From NCBI GenBank assembly GCA_017409475.1, contig JAFQSP010000010.1:1-64000 (forward strand): a stretch of DNA of 64,000 nucleotides, read 5' to 3'. The translations under genes were made by a program, and so were the position numbers. Positions 44,708-53,831 of this stretch are shown here, piece by piece (positions within the stretch are counted from its first letter, which is position 1; each line of letters begins with the position of its first letter). The notes beneath the pieces are model-generated. The model was given only the letters and a program-made list of their open reading frames with translations, was not told the origin of the DNA and made no database searches. This stretch comes from Clostridia bacterium. Lineage in GTDB: Bacteria; Bacillota; Clostridia; Oscillospirales; Acutalibacteraceae.

Positions 44708-44736
44708 TTGCATTTTTTATGAATATGATATAAAAT
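44708..44736 (+). promoter_or_regulatory. Promoter of the second SGNH lipoprotein gene
   Basis: -35 TTGCAT (44708-44713), 17-base spacer, -10 TAAAAT (44731-44736), followed by TTGGAGG and the ATG at 44769. Confidence 0.6.
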
Positions 44737-44768
44737 TACAAGGTATAGAATATTTTGGAGGTTTTATT

Positions 44769-45575
44769 ATGAAACGTTTAATTGCTTTAATGCTTACTGT
44801 TTTCATGATTCTTTCCGTTTGCTCATGCAGTTCAAACGAATCGGCTGACGTCGAGGAATTTGCTGAAGCTGTTTGGGCGGGAGATGCTTGTGATATTGAT
44901 ACAACAGGCCGTGTAAAGATTATGTGTATGGGCGATTCGCTTACTGCCGGTTATAAAAAGACTAATGCTTACCGCAATTTTCTTGCTAACGAGCTTATCG
45001 ACAACGGCTACGGCGATACAACCTGCTTCGTAGGACCGCATGCAAGCCCGAGCGACCTTTGCCCCGAGGGCTTTGTTCGTCTTTACGGTTACGGCGGTAA
45101 TACAATCGGCGGCTTGCGCGGAAGCTTAGCCGGTGCTATGGCTTGCGACCCCGACATCATTATTCTTATGATTGGTACAAATGACCTTGCAGGTTATGAG
45201 CTTAATGAAGAGGTCGAAAAGAACTATCGTACACTTATTAAGGAAATTCTTCAGTATAACCCCGACGTGCATCTCTTCCTCGGTAACCCGATTCCCGCAA
45301 CCGACACTGCAAAGACCTACGTCACCGAAGGTGCTCGTGTTGTATGGATTCGCGAGTTCATTATGAGCCTTTGCGAAGACAAGGCGTTCAACGGCTACAA
45401 TGTTTCATTTGTCGACTTCTCAAAACAGGGAATTGACTGGGTTGTTGATGACTGGAAGGCCGGCGAAACCGACCACGTTCATCCGTCAGCTACCGGTAAT
45501 GCAAAGATGGCACATAACTGGTTTACAGCTATCAAATCCACCATCGACACTCTTATCGCAGAGAATGCTGCATAA
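44769..45575 (+). CDS. SGNH/GDSL hydrolase lipoprotein, second copy
   Basis: A 268-residue lipoprotein with lipobox SVCSC (about residue 20) and an SGNH domain: GDSLTAGYKK, LMIGTNDLAG, and DHVHPSATG at the end. Related to the preceding gene by fold and C-terminal motif but clearly diverged, so an old duplication or separate recruitment. Its own promoter and terminator make it an independent unit. Coding sequence shows strong codon bias (frequent GTT, CTT, AAG, GAC), hinting at high expression (inference). Confidence 0.9.
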   Translation: MKRLIALMLTVFMILSVCSCSSNESADVEEFAEAVWAGDACDIDTTGRVKIMCMGDSLTAGYKKTNAYRNFLANELIDNGYGDTTCFVGPHASPSDLCPEGFVRLYGYGGNTIGGLRGSLAGAMACDPDIIILMIGTNDLAGYELNEEVEKNYRTLIKEILQYNPDVHLFLGNPIPATDTAKTYVTEGARVVWIREFIMSLCEDKAFNGYNVSFVDFSKQGIDWVVDDWKAGETDHVHPSATGNAKMAHNWFTAIKSTIDTLIAENAA

Positions 45576-45598
45576 TTTATAACAGTACATAAATTTAT

Positions 45599-45631
45599 AA
45601 GCCACCGAAATTATTTCGGTGGCTTATTTTT
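45599..45631 (+). terminator. Rho-independent terminator
   Basis: Stem AAGCCACCGAAAT / ATTTCGGTGGCTT followed by ATTTTTG, 24 bases after the second SGNH gene. Confidence 0.85.
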
Positions 45632-45683
45632 GTCATTGACAGTCAGGTTTTTTTAAGGTAACATATTTATTAGAGAAAACAAA

Positions 45684-45711
45684 AAAACAGCCGTTAAAAA
45701 ACGACTGTTTT
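45684..45711 (-). terminator. Terminator of the tRNA-Thr gene
   Basis: Minus-strand stem AAAACAGTCGTT / AACGGCTGTTTT (one G-U pair) with a T-rich tail, just after the tRNA CCA end. Confidence 0.75.
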
Positions 45712-45714
45712 AAT

Positions 45715-45790
<76 letters not shown>

Positions 45791-45869
45791 GAATAATATT
45801 CGCGACAAGAATTATTATAATCAATCGACCGCGATATGTCAACATTTATTTTAAAGGAGTTACAAAAAA

Positions 45870-46451
45870 ATGCTCGATGCTTTTACCGCAGGGGTTGCAC
45901 CCGGTGGACTTATCAGCAGCCAACACGTAAGACAGATGGTATGCTATTTACTCTCAACGCTCAAACAACCCATTCCAAAGGATAAGATTTTAGAGGTTTT
46001 AATAAACGAAGAAATCGCGAATTATTTTGAAGTAATTCAGGCTATCGGCGACCTTGCCGATAATGGAAGCATTATTCATGTTGAGGGCGAGGGTGAGCTT
46101 TATACAGTTAGCGAAAAGGGGAAGGAAGCCATTGACGAGCTGTATAAAAATTTACCTTTTACCGTTCGTGAAAAGGCGATTAAAGCCGGACTTAAAATGC
46201 TTGCAAAAATGCGTAGCAAGGCTCAAAATAAGGTCGAAATGGAACAAACCGATATTGGAGTTAACGTTACCTGCTCGGTTATCGACGGCGACCATTCGAT
46301 TTTGACCGTTTCCTTGCTTGTTCCCGATATGGAGCAGGCTGAATTGGTAAAGGAAACCTTTCATGAAAACACGCTTAAAATTTATAGCGGCTCAATAGCC
46401 CTCCTCACCGGAGATTATAATTCGGTAAAGGAACAATTTGAGGCTGAATAA
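45870..46451 (+). CDS. DUF4364 family protein
   Basis: A 193-residue cytoplasmic protein of the DUF4364 family, common in Clostridia. The N-terminal half looks like a winged helix (QMVCYLLSTLKQPIPKDKIL, then DLADNGSIIHVEGEGELYTV, with YTVSEKGKEAI as a typical wing end), so a DNA-binding role is possible. The C-terminal half is an unclassified alpha/beta region (GVNVTCSVIDGDHSIL). AAAGGAG precedes the ATG; a terminator follows. No function is established. Confidence 0.82.
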   Translation: MLDAFTAGVAPGGLISSQHVRQMVCYLLSTLKQPIPKDKILEVLINEEIANYFEVIQAIGDLADNGSIIHVEGEGELYTVSEKGKEAIDELYKNLPFTVREKAIKAGLKMLAKMRSKAQNKVEMEQTDIGVNVTCSVIDGDHSILTVSLLVPDMEQAELVKETFHENTLKIYSGSIALLTGDYNSVKEQFEAE

Positions 46452-46470
46452 TTGCTATTTTACAGTTGTA

Positions 46471-46513
46471 AAAAATACCACACGGAGTAAAATTTTCCGT
46501 GAGGTATTTTTTT
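46471..46513 (+). terminator. Rho-independent terminator
   Basis: Stem AAAATACC-A-CACGGA paired with TCCGTG-A-GGTATTTT around an AT loop, ending in a run of eight T, 20 bases after the DUF4364 gene. Confidence 0.85.
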
Positions 46514-46546
46514 GTCCGAAAATGTATAAAAATATGCGAAATATAT

Positions 46547-46575
46547 TTGAAAAAGCAGATGTTTTTTGATATAAT
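46547..46575 (+). promoter_or_regulatory. Sigma-A promoter of the HAD/miaB operon
   Basis: -35 TTGAAA (46547-46552), 17-base spacer, perfect -10 TATAAT (46570-46575), about 50 bases before the HAD gene. Confidence 0.75.
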
Positions 46576-46623
46576 AAATTGATTAACTATAATTGTTGAT
46601 ATTTTAAAAGGAGATTAACTACT

Positions 46624-47286
46624 GTGAAAAGAATTAAAGCTGTGCTTTTCGATATGGATGGCACAATTACGAATACACTTGATGACCTTGCCGACGCTAC
46701 AAACTATGCTCTTTCGGCATTTGGGTTTAAGACGCACGAAACCGATGCTTTCCGCTATTTTGTCGGAGACGGAATCCCAAAGCTTATCGAAAGAGCCCTC
46801 CCCGAAGAAAAAAGAGACGCCGAAACAATTTCGACAGTGAAGGATAAATTTTTTGAATATTACAATGTTCACAGCATGGACAAGACAGCTGCTTATTCGG
46901 GCGTACCCGAAGTTGTAAAGGCGGTTATGTCCCTTGGATATAAAACGGCTGTAGTTACTAACAAGGACGAGCCTGCCGCAAAGGAAATACTTGCAAAGCT
47001 TTATCCCGATTGCTTCGATTACATTTTCGGCGCAAGTGACGATATTCCTAAAAAGCCCGACCCCACTCTTGCCCATATCGCGATGAAAAAGTTGGGTGTA
47101 ACCCCTGACGATTGCGTTTTTGTCGGCGATTCCTGCGTCGATATTCAAACGGCGAAGAACAGCGGTGCATATGACGTTGGAGTTTCCTGGGGCTTCAGAC
47201 CTCGCACCGAGCTCGAAGAATATGGCGCAACGGCAATTATTGACCAACCAAATGAGCTCATCGAATTATTGAAAAAATTAGGTTAG
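46624..47286 (+). CDS. HAD-family phosphatase, phosphoglycolate phosphatase-like
   Basis: A 220-residue haloacid dehalogenase hydrolase, subfamily IA. Motif I DMDGTITNTLDD with the nucleophile Asp, motif II VVTNKDEPA, motif III Lys in KKPDPTLAH, motif IV FVGDSCVDIQTA. The helical cap after motif I is of the Gph/PpaX kind. Substrate could be phosphoglycolate, pyrophosphate or another small phosphate; it cannot be told apart here. Thirteen bases before miaB and probably co-transcribed. Confidence 0.9.
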   Translation: MKRIKAVLFDMDGTITNTLDDLADATNYALSAFGFKTHETDAFRYFVGDGIPKLIERALPEEKRDAETISTVKDKFFEYYNVHSMDKTAAYSGVPEVVKAVMSLGYKTAVVTNKDEPAAKEILAKLYPDCFDYIFGASDDIPKKPDPTLAHIAMKKLGVTPDDCVFVGDSCVDIQTAKNSGAYDVGVSWGFRPRTELEEYGATAIIDQPNELIELLKKLG

Positions 47287-47298
47287 GAGAAATTAACC

Positions 47299-48711
47299 TT
47301 GTCAGAGAATAAAACTCTTTCACCGACCGAGCTTTCGCGTCAAAGGGACTTTACACAAAAGGCGGCCGAGCTTGTTTCTGCACGGTATAATAAAAAGCCG
47401 CTTGCATACGTTCACACCTACGGCTGTCAGCAGAACGTCAGCGATTCCGAGCGAATGAAGGGGATGCTGCGGGATATGGGCTTCGACTTTACCGAAAATG
47501 TCGAAGAGTCCGACCTTGTCCTTTTCAACACCTGCGCCGTAAGAGAACATGCCGAAAATCGCGTGTTCGGCAACGTAGGCGCACTTAAAAAGCATAAGAG
47601 AAGTCACGGTTGCATTATCATTCTTTGCGGCTGTATGACCGAACAGCAGTCGGTCGCCGAAAAGATAAAAAACAGCTATCCTTTTGTCGATATATTGTTT
47701 GGAACAAAGCTTATTCACCGTCTTCCCGAATTTATTTATCATAAATTATCCACCGGACGTCGAGTTTTTGAAATTGGCGGAGAGGATATAATTGCCGAGG
47801 GATTGCCCGTTCGTCGCGACGGAAGTTTCAAGGGGTGGCTCCCGATAATGTACGGTTGCAACAATTTCTGCACATACTGTATAGTGCCGTATGTTAGAGG
47901 TCGCGAACGTTCACGCTCGCCCGAATCGATAATTGAAGAGGCGCGCCAAATGATTGCCGCAGGGTTCAAGGATATAACCCTGCTTGGCCAGAATGTCAAT
48001 TCCTACGGAAAAGGGGAGTCGCACGGGGTTAATTTTGCGAAGCTGCTTCGTATGATAAATGACCTTGATGGCGATTTTCAGATTAGGTTTATGACCTCGC
48101 ATCCAAAGGATTGTACACTGGAATTACTCGATGCAATGCGCGACTGTAAAAAGGTTTGCCGTCATCTTCATTTGCCCTTCCAGTCGGGAAACGACCGTGT
48201 ACTTGATGCGATGAACCGCCACTATGACCGAGAAAAATATCTTTCGCTTATCAAAGCGGCACGCGAAAGAATGCCCGATATTTCGCTTACAAGCGACGTA
48301 ATCGTTGGCTTTCCGGGCGAAACCTATGACGAATTTTGCGATACACTTTCACTTATAAAAGAGGTAAAATTTACATCTCTTTTCACATTTATCTACTCCG
48401 CACGAAAGGGAACTCCTGCCGCTGAAATGCCTGACCCATATACTCATGAGGAAAAGGCAAAATGGATGGGTGAGCTTCTTTCAGCGCAGGAAGAGATTGC
48501 CGCCGAGCGAAATGCCCAGCTCGTAGGTAAAACGGTTCGTGTCCTTTGCGAAGAATTTCACGACGATGGAAAAATATTCGCACGAACAGGCGGAAACGTC
48601 GGCATCAGCTTCGACGGAAACGCCGAAATGCTCGGTCATTTTGCTACCGTCGAGGTAACAAGGGCACTAAACTGGATTTTAGAAGGAAAAATTATTAATT
48701 TGGAGGATTAA
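47299..48711 (+). CDS. miaB: tRNA-2-methylthio-N6-dimethylallyladenosine synthase
   Basis: A 470-residue radical SAM methylthiotransferase acting on i6A37 of tRNAs. The N-terminal UPF0004 domain supplies cysteines in YTYGCQQNVSDSE-like HTYGCQQNV, FNTCAVREH and LCGCMTEQ; the radical SAM cluster is GCNNFCTYCIVPY; a C-terminal TRAM domain ends the protein. TTG start at 47299 behind TAGGAG; the first 35 residues are a variable leader. Its substrate is made by MiaA, encoded 5 kb downstream in the same run. Confidence 0.96.
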   Translation: MSENKTLSPTELSRQRDFTQKAAELVSARYNKKPLAYVHTYGCQQNVSDSERMKGMLRDMGFDFTENVEESDLVLFNTCAVREHAENRVFGNVGALKKHKRSHGCIIILCGCMTEQQSVAEKIKNSYPFVDILFGTKLIHRLPEFIYHKLSTGRRVFEIGGEDIIAEGLPVRRDGSFKGWLPIMYGCNNFCTYCIVPYVRGRERSRSPESIIEEARQMIAAGFKDITLLGQNVNSYGKGESHGVNFAKLLRMINDLDGDFQIRFMTSHPKDCTLELLDAMRDCKKVCRHLHLPFQSGNDRVLDAMNRHYDREKYLSLIKAARERMPDISLTSDVIVGFPGETYDEFCDTLSLIKEVKFTSLFTFIYSARKGTPAAEMPDPYTHEEKAKWMGELLSAQEEIAAERNAQLVGKTVRVLCEEFHDDGKIFARTGGNVGISFDGNAEMLGHFATVEVTRALNWILEGKIINLED

Positions 48712-48716
48712 AAACA

Positions 48717-49127
48717 ATGGAAAACATCATCAAATCAGTAAGAGAACTTGGAAAGGCTATTCAGGCCGACGAAACCTTTAAGGAGTATATAAAGGCAAAG
48801 TTGGATGCCGACAACGACGCTACATTGCAGGGCGCAATTGGTGAATTTAACCTTATCAAAATGCAACTTGCCGAAGAAGGTCAGAAGGAAGAAAAGGACG
48901 AGGCTAAGATTAACGAGCTTAACGTAAAGCTTCGTAAGTCATACGCTGATATCATTGCTAACGAAAAAATGCAGAAATTTAACGCCGCAAATCAACTTTA
49001 CAGCGGCATGGTAAACAAGGTTTACGCTATTCTCGAGCTTTGCTGCAACGGTGAAGACCCCGATACCTGCGAACCCGAGGAGCATAGCTGCTCAGGAAGC
49101 TGCTCATCCTGCGGCGGCTGCCACTAA
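48717..49127 (+). CDS. YlbF/YmcA-family protein with Cys-rich C-terminus
   Basis: A 136-residue helical protein of the YlbF family (residues about 1-112, IIKSVRELGKAIQADETFKE, LNVKLRKSYADIIANEKM). In Bacillus YlbF (RicF) forms the RicAFT complex that carries iron-sulfur clusters and governs mRNA maturation by RNase Y. This one ends in a Cys-rich tail of about 28 residues with seven Cys (CCNGEDPDTC, then SCSGSCSSCGGCH), suggesting metal or cluster binding (inference). It begins six bases after miaB, an iron-sulfur enzyme, and precedes mutS. Confidence 0.85.
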   Translation: MENIIKSVRELGKAIQADETFKEYIKAKLDADNDATLQGAIGEFNLIKMQLAEEGQKEEKDEAKINELNVKLRKSYADIIANEKMQKFNAANQLYSGMVNKVYAILELCCNGEDPDTCEPEEHSCSGSCSSCGGCH

Positions 49128-49171
49128 TTTTTTAGATTAGATTAAATTAAAAAAGTTCAGGGTGTGAAAAA

Positions 49172-51778
49172 ATGGCGAAGTTATCCCCAATGATGCAGCA
49201 GTATCTTGAAATAAAAAAAGAATATAACGACTGCATTATCTTTTTCCGTCTCGGCGATTTTTACGAGATGTTTTTTGACGATGCAAAGGTCGCATCAAAG
49301 GAATTGGAGCTTGCTCTTACGGGTCGCGATTGCGGACTTGAGGAACGAGCTCCTATGTGCGGCGTGCCATACCATTCCTGTGACGCGTATATTGCCCGAA
49401 TGGTCGAAAAAGGGTATAAAATTGCCATTTGTGAACAGATGGAGGACCCTGCCAGCGTAAAAGGACTCGTAAAGCGCGGCGTCACCCGAATCATCACACC
49501 CGGAACTGTTATCGAGGATAGCATGCTCGACGAGGCAAAGAATAGCTTTCTTTCCTGCCTCGTTGTAAATGGCGATTCGGCGGGTCTCTGCTTTGTCGAT
49601 TCGTCAACAGGTCAGCTCGACCTTACCGAAATGACCGATTCCGAGAATCTTTTAGCCGAGCGAATCAATAGCCAGCTCGGAAGATATTTGCCGCGTGAAA
49701 TTATTCTTTGCGGAAACGTGCCCCAGTCGGTTTGCGACTATATCGAGCATCGAATCGGTTGCCGAAGCGAACATGTTGACGATGGTTATGCCGATTTAGC
49801 TAACGCAAAGGAGCGCACCGAAACCCATTTTAATATGACCGTTTCAGCTCTCGGTATACCGGGAGATTCTGCGCTGATGGCTATAGGAGCTACCCTCGAA
49901 TACCTTTATTTAACGCAAAAAAGCGGACTCGAAGGAATTAATGATATAAATGTTTATTCCGATGACCAGTATATGAAGCTCGACATTTCGACAAGGGCGA
50001 ACTTGGAGCTTATCGAGACAATGCGAGGACACGAGCATAGAGGCTCACTTCTTTGGGTGCTTGATAAGACCGAAACTGCTATGGGAAAGCGTCTCATCCG
50101 TAGCTGGATTGAGCAGCCGCTTATCAATTTGGCTCAAATTACCTCGCGTCAAAATGGCGTGGCCGAGCTTTATTCCGATTCAGTGCTGCGAGGTGAGCTT
50201 GCGGCTGCAATGGACGGAATTTACGATATTCGCCGCCTTATGACAAGGGTGCTTCACGGTACAGCCAATCCCCGTGAAATTCGTTCACTCGCATATACAA
50301 TCAGCCGTTTGCCGCAAATTAAGGAGATTATCTCGCCGTGTAAGAGCCGAATTATCCGCGAAATTAATAACGATATCGGCGAGCATAAGGACATTCTCGA
50401 CCTTGTAAATCGAGCCATTGTTGACGAGCCGCCAATTTCCTTAAAGGACGGCGACGTTATCCGCGAGGGTTACAACGAGGAGGTCGATTCGCTCCGCCTT
50501 ATCCGAAAGGACGGACACGGCTTTATTGCAAAAATTGAGGCGGAGGAAAGAGAGCGCACGGGAATCAAAAATCTCCGCATTAAATATAACAAGGTTTTCG
50601 GCTATTACATAGAGGTTACCAATAGCTACAAGGAGCTTGTGCCCCCCGAATATATCCGAAAGCAAACTACAGTAAATTCCGAAAGATATATTACCGAATC
50701 GCTGAAAATTCAGGAAAGCCGAGTGCTCGGCGCTCAGGAGCGACTTGTTCGTCTCGAAGGTGAGCTTTTTGACGAGGTAAAGGCAACGGTAGCAAAGGAT
50801 TTAGAGGCGCTTCAGCGCACCGCTGATGCAATCGGACGGCTCGATGCCCTCTATTCACTTGCAAAGGTAGCGGCAAATAATAATTACGTTTGCCCGACCA
50901 TAAATACAAACGGCGTTATAAACATCCGCGAGGGGCGTCATCCCGTAGTCGAAGCGATAAACAAGGCGCCCTTTGTGCCGAATGACACCCTGCTCGATAA
51001 TGGAAATAATCTCTGCGCCGTTATTACAGGGCCTAATATGGCGGGTAAATCAACCTATATGCGTCAGGTTGCCGTCATTACACTCATGGCGCAAATCGGC
51101 TCATTCGTACCTGCCGAAAGTGCAGATGTTTCTATTTGCGACGCTATTTTTACTCGTGTAGGTGCGTCCGATGACCTTTCAAGCGGCCAGTCAACCTTTA
51201 TGGTCGAAATGAGCGAGGTTGCCCATATCCTGCGAAACGCTACGAAGGATAGCCTTATCGTCTTTGACGAAATTGGACGTGGCACCTCAACCTTTGACGG
51301 AATGGCAATAGCTCAAGCGGTGCTCGAATTTGTATGCGACCGCAAGCGAATCGGAGCAAAGACACTTTTTGCCACCCACTATCACGAACTAACCCAAATG
51401 GAAAATACCATCAGCGGCGTTATTAATTACAATACATCGGTAAAAAAACGCGGCGATGATATAACCTTTTTACGAAAAATTGTAAGGGGAGCTGCCGATG
51501 GAAGCTACGGCATCGAGGTATCAAAGCTTGCAGGACTGCCCGATTCGGTTATAAGGAATGCAAAGAAAATACTCACCGAGCTCGAACAGGGTGACGGAAA
51601 TTCACACGAAATTCGCTATGTTAATCAGCCCGCTGAATTCGATGACCAGCTGAGGTTCGATTCGCACGAATCGGACGAGCTTATAAACGAGATGAAAATG
51701 CTCGATGTTAATGTCCTCACTCCGATTGAGGCAATGCAAAAGCTGTACGAGCTTGTAAACAAGGCGAAAAATATCTAA
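49172..51778 (+). CDS. mutS: DNA mismatch repair protein MutS
   Basis: An 868-residue mismatch-recognition ATPase. The mismatch-binding Phe-x-Glu is in RLGDFYEMFFDDA; connector, lever and clamp domains follow; the ABC-type ATPase has Walker A GPNMAGKSTYMRQ, the STFMVEMSE signature and Walker B VFDEIGRGTSTFDG. Full length for MutS1. Followed by mutL after 31 bases. No beta-clamp motif is obvious by eye. Confidence 0.98.
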   Translation: MAKLSPMMQQYLEIKKEYNDCIIFFRLGDFYEMFFDDAKVASKELELALTGRDCGLEERAPMCGVPYHSCDAYIARMVEKGYKIAICEQMEDPASVKGLVKRGVTRIITPGTVIEDSMLDEAKNSFLSCLVVNGDSAGLCFVDSSTGQLDLTEMTDSENLLAERINSQLGRYLPREIILCGNVPQSVCDYIEHRIGCRSEHVDDGYADLANAKERTETHFNMTVSALGIPGDSALMAIGATLEYLYLTQKSGLEGINDINVYSDDQYMKLDISTRANLELIETMRGHEHRGSLLWVLDKTETAMGKRLIRSWIEQPLINLAQITSRQNGVAELYSDSVLRGELAAAMDGIYDIRRLMTRVLHGTANPREIRSLAYTISRLPQIKEIISPCKSRIIREINNDIGEHKDILDLVNRAIVDEPPISLKDGDVIREGYNEEVDSLRLIRKDGHGFIAKIEAEERERTGIKNLRIKYNKVFGYYIEVTNSYKELVPPEYIRKQTTVNSERYITESLKIQESRVLGAQERLVRLEGELFDEVKATVAKDLEALQRTADAIGRLDALYSLAKVAANNNYVCPTINTNGVINIREGRHPVVEAINKAPFVPNDTLLDNGNNLCAVITGPNMAGKSTYMRQVAVITLMAQIGSFVPAESADVSICDAIFTRVGASDDLSSGQSTFMVEMSEVAHILRNATKDSLIVFDEIGRGTSTFDGMAIAQAVLEFVCDRKRIGAKTLFATHYHELTQMENTISGVINYNTSVKKRGDDITFLRKIVRGAADGSYGIEVSKLAGLPDSVIRNAKKILTELEQGDGNSHEIRYVNQPAEFDDQLRFDSHESDELINEMKMLDVNVLTPIEAMQKLYELVNKAKNI

Positions 51779-51809
51779 TTCTAATATAAAATAAGGGAGG
51801 TTATGCCAT

Positions 51810-53831
51810 ATGCCGAAAATTAAGGTGCTCGACCGTCAGGTTGCCGAGCTGATAGCGGCCGGCGAGGTTGTAGAAAGACCTGCTTCGGTAATAAAGGAGC
51901 TTGTCGAAAATTCAATAGATGCCGGCGCAACTCAAATAACTGTCGAAATTCAAAACGGCGGTATAACCTTTATGCGCGTGACCGACAATGGTTGCGGAAT
52001 TTCTCGCGAGGATATAAAAACTGCATTCTTGCGCCACGCAACCAGCAAGGTGGATAAGGTTGACGACCTTGAAAGTATTGCAACCCTCGGTTTTCGTGGT
52101 GAGGCTCTCGCGTCGATTGCAGCAGTTGCAAGGGTTGAGCTGCTCACCTGTAAAAAGGGTGAAACCGGCTCGAAATATGCCATCAGCGGTGGAGAAGAGG
52201 AGTTTATCGAGGACGCCGGCTGTCCCGTCGGTACGACGATAATTGTCAGAGATTTGTTCTTTAACACCCCGGCACGAATGAAATTTCTTAAAAAGGACGT
52301 CAGTGAGGCTAACGCGGTCGCAGGAGTAATTGATAAAATTGCCCTCTCTCATCCCGAAATTTCATTCCGCTTTATCCGCGACGGAAAGAATACACTTACC
52401 ACACCCGGCGACAATGACCTAAAAGCTACTGTTTACGCTGTTTTTGGCCGTGAATTTGCCAATTCGCTTATAAAGGTTGATTATGCCTTTAATAATATGT
52501 CGGTCAGCGGTTTTGTCGGCTCTCCTTTATCCGCAAGGGCGAATCGAAATATGCAGCATTTTTACATCAACGGAAGATATATAAAGTCAAAGAATTTGAT
52601 GGCGGCGCTCGAACAGGCATGTAAAAATTCGGTTATGGTAGGAAAGTTTCCTTCCTGCGTGCTTAATTTGTCAATTCCGTTTAATTTAGTTGACATAAAT
52701 GTCAGTCCGTCTAAAACGGAAGCACGTTTTGCCGACGAAAGAGCCGTATTTAATATTGTATATTATGCGGTAAAATCCGCTTTAACAGAGGGAGATAATC
52801 GCCCTGAAATAAAAACTCATCGAATCATACCTAACGCTATCCAAGGGGAACAAATTAGTTTACATAAAACTGAAGCTGAAACAAAACAAATCAGTATAAT
52901 TGATAACCCTCTTAATAATTTTGAACCGGAAAAATCAAGCCAACCGCAATCATTTTCATCGGCTTATATCAACGACACCGATTTTGCTAGCAATACAATC
53001 AATCTTGCTCCAAAATCATCGGCATCGGATGAACAGCCGCTTGTAATGAGGAGCGAGCCGGTTGTAAAATACAGCGCATCACTCGGAAAGAAAAACATTG
53101 ACGTTTTCTACGCTGACGAGGATGAGATAAAGGAAATCTCAGCCCAGCCCATTCAACACCAAAATGATGATTCTGGCGAGCGCGACCAATCCACTGAAAC
53201 GGTCGCCGAGCCGACTACACCTCAAGTTTTGGCTGCCGAATCAGCAGCTGACAACGACACCGACCTTCCTGAAATTCGTATAATCGGTGAGGCGTTTACC
53301 ACCTATATATTGGCTGAATACGGCGATTCGGTCGTGTTTATCGACAAGCACGCCGCCCATGAGCGCATTCTTTTCGAAAAAATTAAGCGGAGCGAACACG
53401 ATAGTCAAATGCTGCTCGAACCGATAGCTGTCCCTCTTGCAAAGGAGGAATATGCCGCAATTCTCGACAATATCGACCTGATTATTCGCACAGGATTTGA
53501 TATTGAGGACTTTGGCGCATCGTCGGTAATTGTTCGTGCAGTGCCCACTGTTTTGGTCGGCGAGGATATAAAAAATCTCGTTTACGAAATGGCGGGAGGC
53601 TTCACCGATAATAAAAATTCGGTCGAAATTGAAAAGCTTGATTGGCTTTATCATAATATTGCCTGCCGTGCCGCGATAAAGGCGGGCTTACGCTCGAATC
53701 CTGCCGAAATGGCGGCTCTTGCCGAGCGAATTATTCGTTACGATGATATAAAATACTGTCCTCACGGACGACCGGTTGCCTTCATACTCACTAAAAAGGA
53801 GCTTGAAAAACAGTTTGGACGCCTTCAATAA
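51810..53831 (+). CDS. mutL: DNA mismatch repair protein MutL, endonuclease type
   Basis: A 673-residue mismatch repair mediator. N-terminal GHKL ATPase: ELVENSIDAGA, DNGCGI, LGFRGEALASIA. The middle linker (about residues 330-480) is poorly conserved and acidic/Ser-rich. The C-terminal domain has DKHAAHERILFEKI, ACRAAIKAG and CPHGRPVAF, the metal-site motifs of nicking MutL proteins in bacteria without MutH. Nicking is inferred from these motifs. The end overlaps the start of miaA. Confidence 0.97.
   Translation: MPKIKVLDRQVAELIAAGEVVERPASVIKELVENSIDAGATQITVEIQNGGITFMRVTDNGCGISREDIKTAFLRHATSKVDKVDDLESIATLGFRGEALASIAAVARVELLTCKKGETGSKYAISGGEEEFIEDAGCPVGTTIIVRDLFFNTPARMKFLKKDVSEANAVAGVIDKIALSHPEISFRFIRDGKNTLTTPGDNDLKATVYAVFGREFANSLIKVDYAFNNMSVSGFVGSPLSARANRNMQHFYINGRYIKSKNLMAALEQACKNSVMVGKFPSCVLNLSIPFNLVDINVSPSKTEARFADERAVFNIVYYAVKSALTEGDNRPEIKTHRIIPNAIQGEQISLHKTEAETKQISIIDNPLNNFEPEKSSQPQSFSSAYINDTDFASNTINLAPKSSASDEQPLVMRSEPVVKYSASLGKKNIDVFYADEDEIKEISAQPIQHQNDDSGERDQSTETVAEPTTPQVLAAESAADNDTDLPEIRIIGEAFTTYILAEYGDSVVFIDKHAAHERILFEKIKRSEHDSQMLLEPIAVPLAKEEYAAILDNIDLIIRTGFDIEDFGASSVIVRAVPTVLVGEDIKNLVYEMAGGFTDNKNSVEIEKLDWLYHNIACRAAIKAGLRSNPAEMAALAERIIRYDDIKYCPHGRPVAFILTKKELEKQFGRLQ

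Noticed and set aside
46615..47247. 210-codon minus-strand ORF opposite the HAD phosphatase gene
   Set aside because: The plus-strand gene has all four HAD motifs, a promoter and a ribosome binding site; the reverse frame has none.
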